From Pythium myriotylum (lineage: Eukaryota > Oomycota > Peronosporomycetes > Pythiales > Pythiaceae), in NCBI GenBank assembly GCA_023091665.1, contig JALJCQ010000015.1, forward strand, positions 1,984,001-2,048,000: a stretch of 64,000 nt of DNA. Direction: 5' to 3'. Of this stretch, positions 52,524-62,469 are shown in pieces; the first letter of the stretch is position 1; every line of letters starts with the position of its first letter. Under the pieces are notes generated by a model, which was not told the origin of the DNA, did no database searches, and saw only the letters and a list, made by a program, of their open reading frames with translations. A program made the position numbers and the translations under genes.

Positions 52524-53174
52524 TCACTGTCGCTCACCACTCTCCTTGATCGCGGCTTGCTTGGCCTGCCGCTTGGCCTCTGCCTCACCAAACGCGGTCT
52601 GCTTCCACGCCGATTCAAATTCCTCAATGCTGGCGCCATTCTCTTGACCCAGTAGTGTCTGCTCGTGCTTGCCTTCGTCGCCTTTGTGCATCTTGTTCCA
52701 CACAGTGCGCAGCTTCTTGTCGCCGATCTGGCGCTCGTGGACGGCCTTGAGTCGGCCACTCGAGTCTTCGTAGCGGCGCCGAGTACTGGTGATGCGTTGA
52801 CCCTTGTCGTCGAAAATCGTTGAGCTGGAGAACGAGTAACCAGAGTAGGTGGTGGAAGGAGTCTGGTCGGATTGCCGTTGTTGTTGTTGTTGTTGTTGCT
52901 GCTGCTGCTGCTGCTGCTGTTGCTGCGGCTCCGGTTGTAGTCGTTCTTGGTGCGACTCGCCGTGCTGTGCTTGCTGCTGAGGCGAAGAACGCCGCCGCAC
53001 GGGTAGATCGTTGAAGAAGTCGTCGTCGTCGTGGATATCATGGTCGTGCAACGAGAAATGAGGTGGGGTGGCGAAGATGCTTTCGGTCATACGATCGAAA
53101 TCCATCATGGACTGTTCGATCGAGGCCATTGGGTGCCAGATGCGTGGTCGGACGAGTTCCCAGGGAGTGAACAT
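52524..53174 (-). CDS. MLF-like (myeloid leukaemia factor) protein, palindrome copy A
   Basis: Single exon, 216 residues from the ATG at 53174. The frame stays open upstream to 53288 but has no earlier ATG. The N terminus contains MASIEQSMMDFDRM and HDHDIHDDDDFF; then a Gln-rich part with 16 consecutive Gln encoded by mixed CAG and CAA; then the family core: YSGYSFSSSTIFDDKGQRIT, STRRRYEDSSGRLKAVHERQ, IGDKKLRTVWNKMHKGDEGK and SIEEFESAW. MLF proteins are small nucleocytoplasmic, chaperone-associated factors that act in protein homeostasis and transcription; the SxRRxYxDSxG...RxIGD...FxxxW pattern is what I rely on. Its protein is identical to copy B. The C terminus ends in a basic helix, AKRQAKQAAIKESGERQ. 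Confidence 0.85.
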   Translation of the reverse strand: MFTPWELVRPRIWHPMASIEQSMMDFDRMTESIFATPPHFSLHDHDIHDDDDFFNDLPVRRRSSPQQQAQHGESHQERLQPEPQQQQQQQQQQQQQQQQRQSDQTPSTTYSGYSFSSSTIFDDKGQRITSTRRRYEDSSGRLKAVHERQIGDKKLRTVWNKMHKGDEGKHEQTLLGQENGASIEEFESAWKQTAFGEAEAKRQAKQAAIKESGERQ

Positions 53175-53940
53175 GATGAACACGATCTCGGTTGCAGTTG
53201 TGTACTTGTAGGTTTTGTGCAGTGCCTTGATACCAGCAAATTGCAAACTGAGCGGAGCGGAGAAGAACACACTTGGAGATGAATCCACTCGTTCAAGGCT
53301 GCCGCCACGAGTGTGCGCCAGAGCAACGCGAAAGTTTCGAGAGTCTGCGGTAGATAGATTTGTGAGTGTGAGAGACCATGTCTCAGCACTGCAGGTTGAA
53401 GTTCTACCCTAATCTGGAAACTTCCCGAAAATATCGAAGGAGATGGTGGTGAAGAGATGCATAGTATCGTTGGTTCGATCTCGTCGAAGGTTCCGTAAGT
53501 CTGTGATCAGAGGAGAACTTGGGACAAACCAACGCTTTGAAAGGAGAAAGGGGGCAGCAAAGGCAACCGCGGAATCATAGGGTATGCTGGACGTGCATCT
53601 ACGAAGCTGCACTAGCGAAAAAAAATCGCTTAGTAGACTCTAGACGATTCCATGGCATCCCTTCACCACCATCTCCTTCGATATTTTCGGGAAGTTTCCA
53701 GATTAGGGTAGAACTTCAACCTGCAGTGCTGAGACATGGTCTCTCACACTCACAAATCTATCTACCGCAGACTCTCGAAACTTTCGCGTTGCTCTGGCGC
53801 ACACTCGTGGCGGCAGCCTTGAACGAGTGGATTCATCTCCAAGTGTGTTCTTCTCCGCTCCGCTCAGTTTGCAATTTGCTGGTATCAAGGCACTGCACAA
53901 AACCTACAAGTACACAACTGCAACCGAGATCGTGTTCATC
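53175..53940. promoter_or_regulatory. Duplicated divergent promoter at palindrome centre
   Basis: Both MLF-like copies are transcribed outward from here. Each arm contributes about 290 bp of identical upstream sequence, so both genes have the same proximal promoter. The unique spacer lies between. The pyrimidine-rich TCTCACACTCACAAATC stretch appears in both arms. No specific factor site is claimed. Confidence 0.55.
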
Positions 53941-54591
53941 ATGTTCACTCCCTGGGAACTCGTCCGACCACGCATCTGGCACCCAATGGCCTCGATCGAA
54001 CAGTCCATGATGGATTTCGATCGTATGACCGAAAGCATCTTCGCCACCCCACCTCATTTCTCGTTGCACGACCATGATATCCACGACGACGACGACTTCT
54101 TCAACGATCTACCCGTGCGGCGGCGTTCTTCGCCTCAGCAGCAAGCACAGCACGGCGAGTCGCACCAAGAACGACTACAACCGGAGCCGCAGCAACAGCA
54201 GCAGCAGCAGCAGCAGCAACAACAACAACAACAACAACGGCAATCCGACCAGACTCCTTCCACCACCTACTCTGGTTACTCGTTCTCCAGCTCAACGATT
54301 TTCGACGACAAGGGTCAACGCATCACCAGTACTCGGCGCCGCTACGAAGACTCGAGTGGCCGACTCAAGGCCGTCCACGAGCGCCAGATCGGCGACAAGA
54401 AGCTGCGCACTGTGTGGAACAAGATGCACAAAGGCGACGAAGGCAAGCACGAGCAGACACTACTGGGTCAAGAGAATGGCGCCAGCATCGAGGAATTTGA
54501 ATCGGCGTGGAAGCAGACCGCGTTTGGTGAGGCAGAGGCCAAGCGGCAGGCCAAGCAAGCCGCGATCAAGGAGAGTGGTGAGAGACAGTGA
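53941..54591 (+). CDS. MLF-like protein, palindrome copy B
   Basis: Mirror copy of the gene at 52524-53174: 216 residues, identical in amino acid sequence, including the 16-residue Gln tract and its codon pattern. It starts at the ATG at 53941 and ends 108 bp before the stop of the first P450 gene, which is convergent. The few nucleotide differences between copies are silent or outside the coding part. Identity of this degree implies a very recent inversion duplication, ongoing gene conversion between arms, or an assembly artefact. If both are real, gene dosage is doubled with the same promoter. Confidence 0.85.
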   Translation: MFTPWELVRPRIWHPMASIEQSMMDFDRMTESIFATPPHFSLHDHDIHDDDDFFNDLPVRRRSSPQQQAQHGESHQERLQPEPQQQQQQQQQQQQQQQQRQSDQTPSTTYSGYSFSSSTIFDDKGQRITSTRRRYEDSSGRLKAVHERQIGDKKLRTVWNKMHKGDEGKHEQTLLGQENGASIEEFESAWKQTAFGEAEAKRQAKQAAIKESGERQ

Positions 54592-54699
54592 GCGAATTCT
54601 ATGGTTACACATGGAGTTTATGTAGTGTAGGGAGACTAAGCACTACGTACAATTGAAGCTGCATCTTTAAACTAAGGATCGTGTCTCGCTTTTCTGTGA

Positions 54700-56277
54700 T
54701 CATGGTGTACGGACGCGGACGTTAAGTGGATGCTTCATGACATGAGTGGGGGCATGTATGTAACTGCCATCGTTGTCCGGATCTACCTCGAACCGGAAAC
54801 GGTGAAGGAGATTTGCTACAACGACACGGAGCTCAAGCATCGCAAGATTCATGCCGATGCACGTTCGCGGATCTGCATGGAACGTGAAGAACTTGGACGG
54901 AGGAACTTGGATGAGTTCACCTGTGGTCGGGTTGATCCAACGCTCCGGCTTGAACTCTGCGGCGTCTGGTCCCCAGACCCGTGGGTTCCGCGCCATTGTG
55001 TATGCACTCAGCAGAACAACTTGACCTTTGTAAAGCGGAATATCGCCGCACACTACTGTGTCCCTCACAACACTTTTCACTGTTGTTGGCGCGGCCGGAC
55101 GCAAACGCAAGATTTCTTTGATAGTCGCCTCCAAATAGACCAGATTCCGCGTATGATCCGTCGTCAAGTAGGCTGCCTTGTCGGTGGCAATAGACTCGGG
55201 CAGGCGAGATGTCATCTCTTCTCGTAACGCTTTTTCCACTCGAGGGTTCTTGCTGAGTTCGTAGAACAACCATGTGAGGGTCGTGGCTGTGGTGTCGCGA
55301 GCAGCGATGACAAAGGTCAGGAGAAAGTCAACAAGATCCTCCGAACGAAGTCCATCTGTGTCTGCTTCACTGTTCTGCACAAACAGCTCCACAACGCTTT
55401 TGATCTCGTCTTCTTTAGATGCTTGCTTCTTCACAGAGGCTTCGAGGCTTTGTTGGGTGACTTCATGAAGCCAAGCATAAACCGTCTTCATGTGCATAGC
55501 GAACTCGGCCTCGTGACCGATGTTCAACCATCGGTACAGTTTCCAAACCCATTGCGGTTTACGAAAGCGTTTGACGAGGAGTGGTGATGCCGTGTCGATA
55601 GCGTGCTGGAATGGATGTGGATTCTCAGCTCCGATCCAATGTAATTCGATCCCAAGACCCATCTCCACGAAAGTCTGTAGTGTGAACTCGTGGAAGAGCT
55701 TCTTGAGATCGACCATCTTGCCCTCCGTGTGGCCCTTCTCGATCACCTCGCACACTTGCTCCATGTTCTTGTGCATGCTCTTGGTCATGAAGGCGCGGAG
55801 CGAACGAGCTGAGAAAAATTTGGCGGCGGTTTTCCGCTGATGGTACCAGCGCTCGCCGTCCGAGGCTAAGAGTCCTTCGCCGAAGAGACCAATGATGATA
55901 TCGAGCTGAAATTGCCCTTTCTCGAAGTTCTCGAACTGGGTCACTGTGATCTCCTCGATCGGCTCAGGGGTCGAGAACAAGATGAGCTCTGGTTGTCCGG
56001 GGATCTTCCGCACCCAGGGCTCGTTGTTTAGCTCGAGTGACTGTTCCACGACCCAGTCGAGAACGCGGTGGGCATTCTTGAGGATGTCGAGCGCATTGCC
56101 GAGCAGTGGCAGCGTCGACTTGGGTCGCGGGAGTCGTCGCAGCGGCACCACGTTGCCGTCCTGGTCGCGCCCCTGGAGTCGCGGGCGGGTGAGCCATTTA
56201 TGCGTGAAGCCCACGAGCAGCAGAGCGAGCGCGCCGCCGGTGACGAGGTAGGAGTCGTCTCGAGTGGGCACGCGCAT
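54700..56277 (-). CDS. Cytochrome P450, cluster member 1 (heme motif altered)
   Basis: Single exon, 525 residues. An N-terminal membrane anchor (about 9-28) precedes the P450 fold. Landmarks: WxxxR-type helix C region WYHQRKTAAKFFSARSLRAF, I-helix VIAARDTTATTLTWLFYEL, ExxR in IKEILRLRP, PERF-like region FKPERW, and heme-binding loop FHADPRTCIG with ligand C473. The consensus is FxxGxRxCxG; position 469 here is Asp instead of Gly, while the three other genes in this cluster keep Gly. The fold is otherwise complete. Overall it resembles the CYP86/CYP94/CYP704-type clan of fatty-acid hydroxylases, as do most oomycete P450s; I do not assign a CYP number. Divergent from member 2 across 418 bp; convergent with MLF-like copy B. 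Confidence 0.92.
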   Translation of the reverse strand: MRVPTRDDSYLVTGGALALLLVGFTHKWLTRPRLQGRDQDGNVVPLRRLPRPKSTLPLLGNALDILKNAHRVLDWVVEQSLELNNEPWVRKIPGQPELILFSTPEPIEEITVTQFENFEKGQFQLDIIIGLFGEGLLASDGERWYHQRKTAAKFFSARSLRAFMTKSMHKNMEQVCEVIEKGHTEGKMVDLKKLFHEFTLQTFVEMGLGIELHWIGAENPHPFQHAIDTASPLLVKRFRKPQWVWKLYRWLNIGHEAEFAMHMKTVYAWLHEVTQQSLEASVKKQASKEDEIKSVVELFVQNSEADTDGLRSEDLVDFLLTFVIAARDTTATTLTWLFYELSKNPRVEKALREEMTSRLPESIATDKAAYLTTDHTRNLVYLEATIKEILRLRPAAPTTVKSVVRDTVVCGDIPLYKGQVVLLSAYTMARNPRVWGPDAAEFKPERWINPTTGELIQVPPSKFFTFHADPRTCIGMNLAMLELRVVVANLLHRFRFEVDPDNDGSYIHAPTHVMKHPLNVRVRTP

Positions 56278-56695
56278 CGTGGCGTCGGTCGCCTAATGGC
56301 ACTCGGCTGCGTGGTCGTCTCTCCACCGAAGACGGAGGAAGAGACCGCCATCATCAGGACGACGGCACTCGAGCGTGGCATAATCGCCGTGTTCCCCCAC
56401 CAGCTGGCCGCTCGGCACCAGAAACGGGGCCGCATCGCGATCTGCAATCACCGCCCATCACTCGGCTCTTTTGACCACGACGAATCATACCTGAGTCGGC
56501 GACAGTGGTCCATGGAGCTTCTCACCAGACAGTCCTCTTCATGGAGAGAACGATCGCAATTACGGTAGCAGCACTCGGATCGTGGGTTCAGTCGGAGAAC
56601 CCCGAATCAACACCCCGTACTCTTCTCCCGAGCAGTCAGTTGTCGAATGAGAGGCCCGTCCGGGGCGTCGAGAAGGCAGCAGAATCTCAATCGCC
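56278..56695. promoter_or_regulatory. Divergent promoter region between P450 members 1 and 2
   Basis: 418 bp between two divergently transcribed P450 genes, so regulation could be shared. No named motif is recognised. Confidence 0.45.
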
Positions 56696-58249
56696 ATGGT
56701 GCCGGAGACGCCGCTGCCACTCGCCTTCCAGTGGGTCCTGGCTGGTGGCGTTCTCTTCGTCGTCTACACGCTGGCGAATCGTTCGCGAGACTCGGATGGG
56801 AGCATCAAGAAACCACTGAAACCGCGCAAGATCCATCGACTGGGAACCAGGATCCCCTTCATCGGCGACCTCATCGTGGCCTCACGCAACGCACACCGCA
56901 AGCACGACATGATGCTTGCTATGTGTCTTCGCGTCAAGGGCGAGCCGTGGCAGGTCCACGTTCTAGGAATGCCCACGTTCATCAACATCTCAGAACCACG
57001 CGCGATCGAGGAGATCACGACCACCCACTTCGACCACTTTGCAAAAGGACCATTCCAGATCGGCGTGCTCGCAGATCTCTTGGGGACAGGTATCGTTGCA
57101 AGCGACGGAGAGAGATGGTACCACCAGCGTAAAGCTGCGGTGAAGTTCTTTTCGGCGCGGTCGCTGCGAGAGTGCATTGCCGAGACCATGGAACGCAACA
57201 TGGCCCAAGTTTGCCATGTGCTTGACAGGCACGTAGAAGGCGAACTCGTGAATCTGTCCCAAGTTTTCCACCAGTTTACCCTTCAAACCTTCGCGGAAGC
57301 TGGTCTTGGTGTGGAAATTCCGCTGATCGGCCAGAACGAGGCCAACAAATTTGAGACTGCAATGGACGCGGCGATGCCCATCGTGTCTCGGCGTGGGCGC
57401 TTGCCGCCATTTGTGTGGAAATTCGAGCGTTGGATGGGGATCGGCCAAGAGAAAATCCTTGCCGATTCGATGAAGACTATTCGAAGCTGGCTTCGCGAGA
57501 CGATCGACCTCAGCCTCGAAGTTATTGGGCGCCGCCAACGAGAAGGACAAACCACCGGTAGGTCAAAGAGTATTGTCGCTCTCTTCGCAGAGAATAGTGA
57601 CGAGCATAAAGCTGGGATGCGTGCGGAGGACCTGGTCGACTTCATCCTCAACTTTGTGTTTGCTGCCCGTGACACCTCTGCGCTCACGCTGAGCTGGTTC
57701 TTCTATGCGTTAAGCAAGAACCCAGACGTTGAGAAAAACATCAGAGCGGAAATGGTCAAGAAGATCTCCCCTGACGCCACATACGTCACCCCAGACGATG
57801 TCAAGAAGTTGACGTATTTGGAAGCAACAATCAAGGAAACGTTGCGACTCTACCCGGGTGCACCAAACACCGTCAAACAGGTAATGCGCGATACAGTCAT
57901 CTGTGACGATATACTCTTGCGTAAAGGCCAAATGATTGGTATCTCTGCCTACGTGCTCGCACGCAACCCACTTGTGTGGGGTTCGGATGCAGCTGAGTTC
58001 AAGCCAGAGCGATGGATCGATGCTGCAAGTGAAATCATTCAGTTCCCGGCAGCGAAATTCTTCACCTTTCACGCGGGGCCTCGATCATGTGTAGGTATGA
58101 AGCTTGCGATGCTAAACTTGCGAGTCGTGACAGCAAACTTGCTGCATCGCTTCAAGTTCGAAGTGGATCCTGCCAACGATGGTAGTTATATCAACGCACC
58201 AACTCTGGTCATGAAACATCCACTCCTCGCTACCGTTACCCATGCCTGA
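56696..58249 (+). CDS. Cytochrome P450, cluster member 2
   Basis: Single exon, 517 residues; ATG in CGCCATGG context. It has an N-terminal membrane anchor (about 8-25), then IPFIGDLIVASRNA, WYHQRKAAVKFFSARSLREC, I-helix VFAARDTSALTLSWFFYAL, ExxR in IKETLRLYP, FKPERW and the canonical heme loop FHAGPRSCVG with ligand C465. All residues needed for a working monooxygenase are present. The reaction is expected to be NADPH-dependent hydroxylation of a lipid-like substrate at the ER, by family resemblance only. Closest in sequence to member 1 (shared WYHQRK, FFSARSLR and AARDT blocks), as expected for a duplicated pair. Confidence 0.94.
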   Translation: MVPETPLPLAFQWVLAGGVLFVVYTLANRSRDSDGSIKKPLKPRKIHRLGTRIPFIGDLIVASRNAHRKHDMMLAMCLRVKGEPWQVHVLGMPTFINISEPRAIEEITTTHFDHFAKGPFQIGVLADLLGTGIVASDGERWYHQRKAAVKFFSARSLRECIAETMERNMAQVCHVLDRHVEGELVNLSQVFHQFTLQTFAEAGLGVEIPLIGQNEANKFETAMDAAMPIVSRRGRLPPFVWKFERWMGIGQEKILADSMKTIRSWLRETIDLSLEVIGRRQREGQTTGRSKSIVALFAENSDEHKAGMRAEDLVDFILNFVFAARDTSALTLSWFFYALSKNPDVEKNIRAEMVKKISPDATYVTPDDVKKLTYLEATIKETLRLYPGAPNTVKQVMRDTVICDDILLRKGQMIGISAYVLARNPLVWGSDAAEFKPERWIDAASEIIQFPAAKFFTFHAGPRSCVGMKLAMLNLRVVTANLLHRFKFEVDPANDGSYINAPTLVMKHPLLATVTHA

Positions 58250-58672
58250 CTCAAGCCTGGGAATCTCCGCACTCCTTCATCGGTCAAGCCGCTTGGCCGA
58301 TGAGGGTGCGCGAATATTCTTTGCGCATTGCTAGCATGTTCAATCCTCTTACTACCAATTCCAGAACATGCAACGACCGTATCAAACAACCGCTAGTTGC
58401 CAAGAATATCTATCACGAGTGGCTCGTTGGCTTCAAACAGTCGTTTTGTGAATTTGAACCGTTGTAGTATCCCATTTCACGCTCGACCCGTGAACATTTG
58501 GTTCCACGCTGCTGCCCCGCGCATTCGCCGTTGGTACGGTAACGCCGCTAGCAGCAGGACGCACATCAGCCCCCAACGGACGATACAAGCCAGCCAGAGG
58601 CAACTCCTATGTTCAGGCGGGTGGTCATTATCCAACCTTCCGATTCCTTCGGACTGAGCGAGAAAGCGAGCC
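58250..58672. other. Intergenic interval
   Basis: About 420 bp between P450 member 2 and the CAP gene on the same strand. No gene or repeat is recognised. Confidence 0.5.
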
Positions 58673-59279
58673 ATGGCGTATAGGCATCTATCAGTGCTCT
58701 CCATATTTACGGTCTGGTGCTTGTTGGGTATCGTGCATGGCATTCAGTACCCAACCCTGAGGGGACGGGTCCTTGCGGTGCTTCCGGTCATCGCAGACTC
58801 TTGGCAGGAGGATCTGTTGACAGCAGTGAATGCGGAGCGATCAAATGCAGGTCTCCCAACTCTCTGTATGAACGAGTAAGTTTGAGCATTCTGGTTTTGG
58901 AAGCTGGAAGTGTCTGACGATGTGTTAAATGGAAACCAGTAAGTTGACCAACGCCGCACAGAAGCACACAACCGATATGGCACAGAACAACTTGTTTACC
59001 CATGACGGTTCTGATCTGTCAACACCAGCTACTCGCGTCATGAGTGAAGGCTTCCAATACTCTGCAGTTGCTGAGAATATCGCTGCCGGTCAGCAATCGG
59101 TGGTGGCGGTGATGGACTCATGGATGCGCTCTCCAGGCCACAAAGCAAACATTTTGGGCGACTACCAGTATCTAGGTGTCGGTCTAGCGCAGAACCCAAA
59201 ATCCGAGTACGGCACCTACTGGACACTGACCTTCGGTTCAAGCTTATCGGAGTCCTGCGCGTGCATACTTCAGAGTTAA
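58673..59279 (+). CDS. Secreted CAP/PR-1-like (SCP) protein
   Basis: Two exons, 58673-58875 and 58940-59279, joined over a 64-nt intron in phase 2; 180 residues. Residues 1-23 form a signal peptide (LSVLSIFTVWCLLGIVHG). The CAP domain then shows the family order: LLTAVNAERSNAGLPTLCMN, KLTNAAQKHTTDMAQNN, FTHDGSD, VAENIAAGQ, VMDSWMRSPGHKANIL (the conserved HxxN of the domain) and VGVGLAQNP. The His and Glu of the usual CAP cavity (H in FTHDG, E in AENIA, H in SPGHKANI) are present. CAP proteins are extracellular; roles include sterol or lipid binding, and oomycete members are often expressed during infection. The product ends with ESCACILQS. It sits within the P450 cluster but shares no obvious pathway with it. 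Confidence 0.92.
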
Positions 59280-60636
59280 AGCCTATGTAGTGTAACATTG
59301 GATGCGTTAACTACCCACAGATGCCGTCCAACATTTCTCTGGTCAATTCTTTCGTCCGCAGTCGTGTCGGTCGAACAGAGATGCAGCATCTTTCACGGCG
59401 AGGCTGCGTTTTTTGAACAGGGTACAAGGGACAGCGTCATCACAGGGCGAACTCCACACTCACTCTCTATTGATGACATGTTTGCTTCACGAAGCAATCG
59501 CCGCCTATAGGATTACATCCCGAATCACCGAAGACTCGCGATAAAGTTTGACCTGATGGCGACTGCAATTTAGCTGTCGCTGCTGGCTGCACCATCTTCA
59601 GTAGAGCAGATGACTGATACCCACACGCGACATAGGCATTAAATTCTCTTAGTCAGTGACCACTATATTAAAGCATCGCTGCGTATCGACCACCGCCACG
59701 ACCGCTGTCGTGGACTCGTATCGATGGACTGTATCTCCCCCATTCGGAATAAATGTTCTCTCAACAAGGCCACATGGTGATGCGCGGGCTGAGGTGGAAC
59801 ATGACGCCAGTGTAGGATGAGCTAGACCTCCACGTGACAAGGTAATTTGCGTAACTATTGTACACGAAGCCGCCATCCTTCGACGTCACGGAAGATGAGA
59901 CTCGAGACGACGCAATTCCAGCCCGTGATTGGCGTTGCTTCGGAGAAGTAGGTATGCTCGTAATCTTTGCACAGACCCAGAGAAGATAATCGATCCCAGT
60001 TGGGATTACGTGAAGCTTGAGATGGCCCACACGCCAAGATCCTTGTTAGTTAGGTTCTGAGGCTCGTGGGCATGTTTCCTCCGCTCCTAGTAGACGTTCG
60101 AATTCGACTTCGAGGGCGAAGTGAGCTACATGAACATGATGGATGTGTTCGTGGCGAATTTGTTCCGGATCAGTGATTGCTTAGGCAGGAATCTTGGCAC
60201 CGATCAATTCACTATCGTCTCACGGAGAATCCTTGGAAGCAATAACCATTACAAAGTGTTAATCAGTCTTTATCTTAGATCTCAAGAATCAACTACCAGC
60301 CAAGATTCCTCCTCAGATTTACTTGCGGGACAAAGAAAACCGAGATCCTCTCGAAGGAAAAGATAACGATCCAATACTGAAGATGAAATCGGTGACTGGA
60401 GCTACCTCGCCGATACCTCTGTGTGATGCTCCGAGGGGGTCCGCACCATCCTCGGGCGGCTATTTGTCGAACGGAAAGGTTGCTCAACTCGCTCCCTTAG
60501 ATCGCGCGACACATTATCCGCCGCTTGCCTGGTCGGATTGAAGCCGACGATTTGAGACTTCGGAGTTCTCACAATCCAACCTACTCCTTGCTAGCACCAA
60601 CTTCATCGGCCTTCGCAACCTTCTCCGCCTTCAGTC
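59280..60636. other. Gene-poor interval inside the P450 cluster
   Basis: About 1.36 kb. Small open frames on both strands (for example 59761-60030 on minus with FVYNSYANYLVTW) have no recognised domain. No RNA gene or repeat is seen. The right end is the leader of P450 member 3. Confidence 0.45.
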
Positions 60637-62214
60637 ATGTTCGTCCTGGATCCAGCGGTGCTGTCTGTCGCTTGGCCCGTCGTCCTTGGCGCAGCGTTTG
60701 CCGTCTGTGCCTGGCTTTCCAAGTCACCACCGCCAACACTCGGGTCCTCGACCAAGCCACAAAAACTTCACTCACTTGGTACCAAGATTCCTTTCATCGG
60801 CGACGTCCTCGAGGTCGTCAAGAATGCCCACGTCTGCCATGACTGGCTCTCCATCCAAAGCGCACGTTTCAACTACGAGCCATGGGCAATCAACATCCCG
60901 GGTACACCAGCCGTCATCGTTGTGACTGACCCGTCGGCTGTCGAAGCCATCATGACGACTCAGTTCAACAACTTTGTCAAAGGCCCTTTGCACACCGACA
61001 TCCTTCATGATCTCTTCGGCGACGGCCTCGTGGTAACGGATGGAGACCAATGGTACCATCAGCGCAAAACCGCGGCCAAGTTCTTCTCCACGAAGACATT
61101 ACGGGTCTGTATGATGAAGACGATGCAACGCAACATGCGGCAGGTCTACACCGCACTGGATGCCCAAAGCGCCAATGGCCAGTTCGTCGACATAGCACTC
61201 GTCTTTCATCAGTTTACATTGCAGAGTTTCGTGGAAGTCGGCGTTGGCATCGAGTTCCCCCTCATTGGCAGGACGGATCCGCATCCGTTCGAGAAGGCAA
61301 TCGACACGGCTGTTCCTTTGATCTCCCGTCGCCGGTTATTGCCGCCATTCGTGTGGAAACTCCGTCGCTGGCTCAACATCGGACCAGAAAAAGCTCTTAA
61401 AGACGCAATGGTTGTTGTCCATGGCTACATCAACGACATGATCTCCCAGAGCCTTCAGGACATCGGAGGCAACGCAATCCACAGTGACACTGTGGAAGAC
61501 CCTACCACGATTCGCAGTGCTGTGAGTCTCTTCGTTGAGCACAGCAATGAAGACAAGGCTGGCCTGCGACCTCGAGATATTGTTGATTTCGTGCTCAATT
61601 TCGTTGTGGCCGCGCGCGATACATCGTCCACGACGATCCAGTGGTTTTTTTACGCAGTGGGTACGAACCCTCGTGTTGAAGACTTGATTCGGAAAGAGTT
61701 CACCGAAAAATTGCCCGCCCTCGGCGTTGGTCCGGACGGTTACATCACTGCCGATCGCGTCAAGCAACTCGTTTATCTGGATGCCACAATCATGGAAACC
61801 CTCCGCTTGTACCCAGCTGGCCCGTTCCTCATGCGTCAGGCAGTGGACGACACGATTCTCAATGGTGACGTCTTCATTCGGAAACACCAGGAAGTTGCTA
61901 TCTCGATCTATGCCATGGCTCGTAACCAGAACGTCTGGGGACCTGATGCCTCCGAGTTCATGCCCGAGCGATGGATCGACCCCAAGACTGGCCAACTGAT
62001 TCCAATTTCCGGGACCAAGTTCTTCAGCTTTAGCACTGGACCGCGGGCTTGCATCGGCATGAAGCTCGCGATGCTCAATCTTCGAGTTGTCACGGCCAAC
62101 TTGATGCATCGGTACAAGTTTGAGATCGATCCCAATAACGATGGGAGCTACTTGAACGCGGCCACGCTTATTATGAAGCACGAGCTGCTGGCTAAAGTTC
62201 ATCGCCTGAAGTGA
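60637..62214 (+). CDS. Cytochrome P450, cluster member 3
   Basis: Single exon, 525 residues. N-terminal membrane anchor (about 4-28), then KIPFIGDVLEVVKNAHVCHD, WYHQRKTAAKFFSTKTLRVC, I-helix VVAARDTSSTTIQWFFYAV, EtLR (ExxR) in IMETLRLYP, FMPERW and heme loop FSTGPRACIG with ligand C472. All diagnostic motifs are intact. It is closer to member 4 than to members 1 and 2 (shared blocks such as HDWLSIQS/HDWMTAQS, FTLQSFVEVGVGIEFPLIG/FTLQTFMEVGVGVDFPIIG), so the cluster consists of two sub-pairs. It is convergent with member 4, with 255 bp between stop codons. Function is predicted as lipid-type hydroxylation at the ER. Confidence 0.94.
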   Translation: MFVLDPAVLSVAWPVVLGAAFAVCAWLSKSPPPTLGSSTKPQKLHSLGTKIPFIGDVLEVVKNAHVCHDWLSIQSARFNYEPWAINIPGTPAVIVVTDPSAVEAIMTTQFNNFVKGPLHTDILHDLFGDGLVVTDGDQWYHQRKTAAKFFSTKTLRVCMMKTMQRNMRQVYTALDAQSANGQFVDIALVFHQFTLQSFVEVGVGIEFPLIGRTDPHPFEKAIDTAVPLISRRRLLPPFVWKLRRWLNIGPEKALKDAMVVVHGYINDMISQSLQDIGGNAIHSDTVEDPTTIRSAVSLFVEHSNEDKAGLRPRDIVDFVLNFVVAARDTSSTTIQWFFYAVGTNPRVEDLIRKEFTEKLPALGVGPDGYITADRVKQLVYLDATIMETLRLYPAGPFLMRQAVDDTILNGDVFIRKHQEVAISIYAMARNQNVWGPDASEFMPERWIDPKTGQLIPISGTKFFSFSTGPRACIGMKLAMLNLRVVTANLMHRYKFEIDPNNDGSYLNAATLIMKHELLAKVHRLK

Positions 62215-62469
62215 GGTCTTGTAGCGTAATCTCCAGCTTATCCGGTTGCTGACCTTATCCGGTTGCCTTCCGTTCAGTCGAGTGTACAACGCTCACGAGA
62301 CAATGAGTATTAGATTATGCCAGAAAACCTTTCAGTGGCCAGCCATGATTTTAAGACAAAGTTGCCTCCGACGAGCAAGTCTTTTGTGTGTGAACATGAG
62401 AATGCGAGCTTTTGTTAGACGTTTGTTAGCTAATCGCTCGATTTGGCGGACTTCTCGGTAGCTGATACT

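Larger units (their letters stand above)
52518..54597. repeat. Large near-perfect palindrome with ~190-bp spacer
   Basis: Left arm about 52518-53461 and right arm about 53653-54597 are reverse complements over roughly 945 bp, with only a few differences seen (for example GCATT/GCATC near 52632 and 54488, and CTGTCGCTC/CTGTCTCTC at the outer ends). The spacer of about 190 bp is unique. Each arm carries a full MLF-like gene and its promoter, so the two genes diverge from the centre. Similarity stops abruptly at both ends of each arm. Confidence 0.93.

Noticed and set aside
54074..54625. Second frame of 183 codons in each palindrome arm, rich in Ser, Asn and Arg
   Set aside because: It is an out-of-frame reading of the MLF-like gene through its Gln and Asp repeats; the MLF frame has the family motifs.
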